Source: Bacteroidales bacterium (GTDB lineage: Bacteria > Bacteroidota > Bacteroidia > Bacteroidales > UBA932). From it: a DNA stretch of 64,000 bases. Shown piece by piece: positions 61,006-64,000 of the stretch. Position 1 is the stretch's first letter. Each line of letters starts with the position of its first letter. The DNA lies in the NCBI GenBank assembly GCA_017616655.1, contig JAFZXU010000054.1:36704-100703 (forward strand). Direction: 5' to 3'. The notes under the pieces were generated by a model. That model was not told the DNA's origin. It saw nothing but the letters and a program-made list of their open reading frames with translations, and did not search any database. The position numbers were made by a program, and so were the translations under genes.

Positions 61006-62387
61006 ATTGTTCTGTTAAAGTATTTATCCATAGCCTTGCGGACCTTGGGGGCAAGGATGAAGAGGGTCAGCATCGTAGGCAGCGCCATAAGGGCGTATGC
61101 CGTGTCTATGATGCTGACGGCCACCCTGAGAGGAATCACGGCCGCCACGATCAGCATTGCGAGGAAGAACCAGTTATAGTATTTGGAGTACCTGGAGCCG
61201 AAGAGGAACCCGGTACATTTCTGTCCGTAATATGAATAGGAGAACATCGTGCTGAACGCGAATAGCAGCACGATGGCGAAGAGCAGGTAATGTCCAACTC
61301 CGGGGATTGCCGCAGAGAAGGCGTTGAGGGCGAATCTGAGTCCCTCCATCGAGCCGACTCCTGACGAAGGGACGATAGAAGGATTTATGGCCGCACCTGT
61401 AAGTATCGCGATCGCAGTGAGGGTGCATATCAGGCCCGAATCGATCGAAGGGCCGAGCATTGCCACAAGTCCTTCGCGCACAGGCTCGTTGTTCTTCGAT
61501 GCGCCGTGCATCATCGATGCGGTTCCCACTCCCGCCTCATTGACGAGGGCGGCCCTGCGCACGCCTGTAAGGGCGATCGTGATTATGGAGCCTATGCCGC
61601 CGCCAAGCGCTCCGCGGGGGGTGAAGGCTCCGGTGAAGATGTCACGGAATACGCCGGGAATCAGCGAGGCGTGGCGTATCATAATGTAGAAGACCAGCAG
61701 GAAGTAGAGCGCCACCATCAGGGGCACCATCCTGGATGCTATCTTGGAGATGCGCTTGATGCCGCCCAGGATCACCGTGGAGACTATCAGGCAGATGACG
61801 ATGCCTATGATGAGGCGCAGGGTCGCGGTATTGCTCTCCGGCGCGAAGAAAATGGTCGTCACCGACTCGGTGAGCTGATTGGCCTGCATCACGCAGAGGG
61901 TGCCTATCAGGCCGAATACCGAGAAGAACACCGCCATCGGCTTCCACTTCTTCCCAAGTCCTTCGGTTATCATATACATAGGTCCGCCCTGCACCTCTCC
62001 GGCGTCGTCCTTGCCCTTGTACATCACGGCGAGTGTGCCTTCGAAGAATTTGGTGGCCATTCCCACTATGGCGCTGATCCACATCCAGAAAATGGCACCG
62101 GGGCCACCGATGGAGAGGGCCACCGCAACGCCTGCGATGTTGCCCATTCCCACGGTGGCGGCAATCGCGCTTGTCAGCGCCTCGAATGAGGATATCTGCC
62201 CTTCGGCACCGCTCTCCTTTACCCTCAGCGCCTGGACCGCCCTGCCGTAACGGCGAAGCGGGGTGAAGCGGGAATAGATAAGGAAGAAGAGTCCTCCTCC
62301 TATCAGGAGGAAGAAGAGCGGATAGCCGCAGATGAAATCGCTGAACGAGACGATAGCGTCGCCTACCGATGACCAGAAGTCCGCCAT
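61002..62387 (-). CDS. Alanine/glycine:cation symporter (AGCS) family protein
   Basis: A 461-aa inner-membrane transporter with about eleven helices. AGCS hallmarks: GGPGAIFWMWISAIVGMATKFFEGTLAVMY, GGPMYMITEGLGKKW, NEAGVGTASMMHGA and PVREGLVAMLGPSIDSGLICTLTAIAIL. Family members bring in alanine or glycine with sodium. It lies between rpoD (18-bp gap) and argS (overlap of 4). Confidence 0.95.
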   Translation of the reverse strand: MADFWSSVGDAIVSFSDFICGYPLFFLLIGGGLFFLIYSRFTPLRRYGRAVQALRVKESGAEGQISSFEALTSAIAATVGMGNIAGVAVALSIGGPGAIFWMWISAIVGMATKFFEGTLAVMYKGKDDAGEVQGGPMYMITEGLGKKWKPMAVFFSVFGLIGTLCVMQANQLTESVTTIFFAPESNTATLRLIIGIVICLIVSTVILGGIKRISKIASRMVPLMVALYFLLVFYIMIRHASLIPGVFRDIFTGAFTPRGALGGGIGSIITIALTGVRRAALVNEAGVGTASMMHGASKNNEPVREGLVAMLGPSIDSGLICTLTAIAILTGAAINPSIVPSSGVGSMEGLRFALNAFSAAIPGVGHYLLFAIVLLFAFSTMFSYSYYGQKCTGFLFGSRYSKYYNWFFLAMLIVAAVIPLRVAVSIIDTAYALMALPTMLTLFILAPKVRKAMDKYFNRTI

Positions 62388-62405
62388 AAGCTCTCTCAGT
62401 AACGA

Positions 62406-63266
62406 TTAGCCGAGATAGCTCTTGAGCAGTTTGCTGCGGGCGCTGTGGCGCAGGCGGCGGACCGCCTTCTCCTTAATCTGGCGTACGCGCTCGCGCGTGA
62501 GTCCGAATTTTTCTCCGATCTCCTCGAGGGTCATCTCCTGGCATCCGATGCCGAAGAAGTAGCGGATGATGTCGCGTTCCCTTTCGGTAAGGGTTGAAAG
62601 GGCGCGCTCGATCTCCTTGTTGAGGGACTCGTTGACGAGGCCGCTGTCGGCGTTGGGGGAATCGGGATTGACCAGCACGTCGAGCAGGCTGTTGTCCTCA
62701 CCGTCCACGAAAGGAGCATCCACGGAGACGTGGCGGCCCGATACGCGGAGGGTGTCGGCAATCTTCTCGGCAGGAATGTCGAGGTATTCGGCAAGTTCGT
62801 CTGCCGAGGGCATGCGCTCGTGCTCCTGCTCGAATTTGGAGAGGGCCTTGTTTATCTTGTTGAGGGAGCCTACCTGGTTGAGGGGAAGGCGCACGATGCG
62901 GCTCTGCTCGGCAAGAGCCTGAAGGATGGACTGGCGGATCCACCACACGGCGTAGGAGATGAACTTGAAGCCGCGGGTCTCGTCGAATTTCTCGGCCGCC
63001 TTGATGAGGCCGAGGTTACCTTCGTTTATAAGGTCGGGAAGGCTGATTCCCTGGTTCTGGTACTGTTTTGCGACCGAGACTACGAATCGCAGATTGGCCC
63101 TGGTGAGTTTTTCGAGGGCCTCCTGGTCCCCGTTACGGATACGCTGCGCGAGTTCCACCTCTTCTTCGACGGTGATAAGTTCTTCGCGGCCTATTTCCTG
63201 CAGATACTTGTCGAGCGATGCGCTCTCCCGGTTGGTAATGGATTTGGTAATCTTTAACTGTCTCAT
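62406..63266 (-). CDS. rpoD: Primary sigma factor (RpoD/SigA type)
   Basis: The housekeeping sigma factor, 286 aa, as short as is usual in Bacteroidota, with no region 1.1. Seen: region 1.2 ([34 protein letters not shown]), region 2 ([61 protein letters not shown]), region 3 and region 4 ([33 protein letters not shown]). It should recognise the TTTG-TAnnTTTG promoters found across this window. MRQLKITKS is the family start, so the ATG at 63266 is chosen over 63284. Confidence 0.97.
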   Translation of the reverse strand: MRQLKITKSITNRESASLDKYLQEIGREELITVEEEVELAQRIRNGDQEALEKLTRANLRFVVSVAKQYQNQGISLPDLINEGNLGLIKAAEKFDETRGFKFISYAVWWIRQSILQALAEQSRIVRLPLNQVGSLNKINKALSKFEQEHERMPSADELAEYLDIPAEKIADTLRVSGRHVSVDAPFVDGEDNSLLDVLVNPDSPNADSGLVNESLNKEIERALSTLTERERDIIRYFFGIGCQEMTLEEIGEKFGLTRERVRQIKEKAVRRLRHSARSKLLKSYLG

Positions 63267-63282
63267 CTGAATCTGACTCCTC

Positions 63283-63341
63283 AAAAAAAAATTTGAAATG
63301 CACTCAATTATACGAATGCATTTCCCGTTTGTTTCAAATTT
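63283..63341 (-). terminator. Terminator/attenuator between the coiled-coil gene and rpoD
   Basis: On the minus strand GAAATGCA (63324-63317) pairs with TGCATTTC (63302-63295), followed by AAATTTTTTTTT (63294-63283). A second option pairs AAATTTGAAA (63341-63332) with TTTCAAATTT (63298-63289). The two helices share bases and so compete. The T-run ends about 17 bases before the rpoD ATG. Confidence 0.6.
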
Positions 63342-63355
63342 CAGAAGAAATCTTA

Positions 63356-63880
63356 CTACTCCGGATTCGAGGCGGCTTTTTCGGCGTTGCGGAGGTCCTT
63401 CTTGGCAGCGGATATTTCCCTTTCGATGCTGCGGATGCGCTGCTTGAGAGACTTGACGTCCTTCTTGTAGTCCCTGATGCGGTTGTCCAGGCGCTTGAGG
63501 GAGGCCCTGGCATCCTTATACTGGCGCTCGGATTCCTTGATCTCATTCTTCAGCAGATCGAGCTGGTCCTTGTCGGCGCCGGCCTTCTTCTGGAGTTTGA
63601 GGGCATCCTTGCGTATCTTGACCACATTTTTGAAAGCATTGACGTTTTCCTTTGCGTCGCGGCGGTCCTTCTTCAGGATGCTTATCTCGCGGTTGATGGA
63701 GTTGATCTCTTTCTTGAGACGTCCTATATCGTCCTTGCCGTCACGGTATCTGTTCTCATAATTGCGCGATGCCTCGTTTACCGACAGCTGGGTCTGGTTC
63801 ACCGAACTGTTCAGGTCCTGGGCTGAAACCATCGATACCGCCATCACGGCAACTGCTATTGAAATGACAAATCTCTTCAT
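63356..63880 (-). CDS. Secreted coiled-coil protein of unknown function
   Basis: A 174-aa exported protein: signal peptide ([21 protein letters not shown]) and then an almost continuous, highly charged coiled coil from about residue 40 to 170 ([60 protein letters not shown]). It resembles periplasmic helical spacers or Skp-like chaperones only in composition; no family is recognised. The region upstream to the window end (63881-64000) shows no gene. It precedes rpoD with a terminator-like hairpin between them. Confidence 0.8.
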   Translation of the reverse strand: MKRFVISIAVAVMAVSMVSAQDLNSSVNQTQLSVNEASRNYENRYRDGKDDIGRLKKEINSINREISILKKDRRDAKENVNAFKNVVKIRKDALKLQKKAGADKDQLDLLKNEIKESERQYKDARASLKRLDNRIRDYKKDVKSLKQRIRSIEREISAAKKDLRNAEKAASNPE

Positions 63881-64000
63881 CTTATTGACTCTTTGATAAA
63901 TATCTTCATATATGTAATAATCATTCAGAAAGCCTTTGTATGGGAGGACACTTTTGATAATAGGGAGGATTTGATTCGCAGCAGGCGAGTTATTTGCGCA

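Overview
The window is chromosomal DNA of a GC-rich member of the Bacteroidota, most likely order Bacteroidales. Evidence: the gene order rpmB-rpmG-DUF4295; a short primary sigma factor (286 aa) without an N-terminal region 1.1; promoters of the Bacteroidota type (TTTG or TTG, 19-20 bp, TAnnTTTG); a complete Bat aerotolerance operon; a DUF4249 lipoprotein beside a TonB-dependent receptor; a BspA-like surface lipoprotein; and a C10 (streptopain-type) protease. No rRNA, tRNA, CRISPR, insertion sequence or phage gene was recognised. Most of the window is core genome with a few accessory blocks.

Layout. 1-5.8 kb (minus): a cut-off FtsX-type permease, pheT, ftsY, an Asp/Glu racemase and a cysteine desulfidase-like protein. 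5.8-11.2 kb (minus): translation genes (DUF4295, rpmG, rpmB, lepB, rplT, rpmI, infC, thrS), with an AUA start for infC and a hairpin between rpmI and rplT. 11.2-15.1 kb: a DUF4199 protein, two family-2 glycosyltransferases and a GT-C-type membrane protein. 15.1-24.1 kb (minus): lpdA, secA, a 10TM metal exporter with a His-rich loop, meaB, a DUF1573 protein and a LysE exporter. 24.1-28.4 kb: lnt, converging on and overlapping a 7TM-HD phosphodiesterase, then an outer-membrane protein.

28.5-30.4 kb (plus) is the most interesting block: a radical SAM/SPASM enzyme, a 47-aa lipoprotein precursor overlapping its 3' end, and a nitroreductase, behind a good promoter. I read this as a maturation system for a tiny lipoprotein. 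30.4-34.2 kb (minus): a BspA-like lipoprotein with a 50-aa companion peptide upstream, and a small ECF sigma operon. 34.3-42.6 kb (minus): moxR, DUF58, a BatD-like membrane gene, batA, batB, batC and a batD-batE fusion. 42.7-47.3 kb (plus): truA, exbB, exbD, tonB and a C10 protease. 47.4-50.1 kb (minus): rpmA, rplU and gyrB.

50.1-50.5 kb is a non-coding island with a repeat element, two divergent promoters and two candidate small RNAs. 50.5-58.8 kb (minus): a DPM1-like glycosyltransferase, DUF4249, a TonB-dependent receptor, tex and a ClC channel, the last few overlapping end to start. 58.8-63.9 kb (minus): a small acidic protein, argS, an alanine:cation symporter, rpoD and a secreted coiled-coil protein. 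Two intergenic elements (43.4 and 50.2 kb) share a core but carry different, self-complementary arms, which suggests an undescribed repeat or RNA family.
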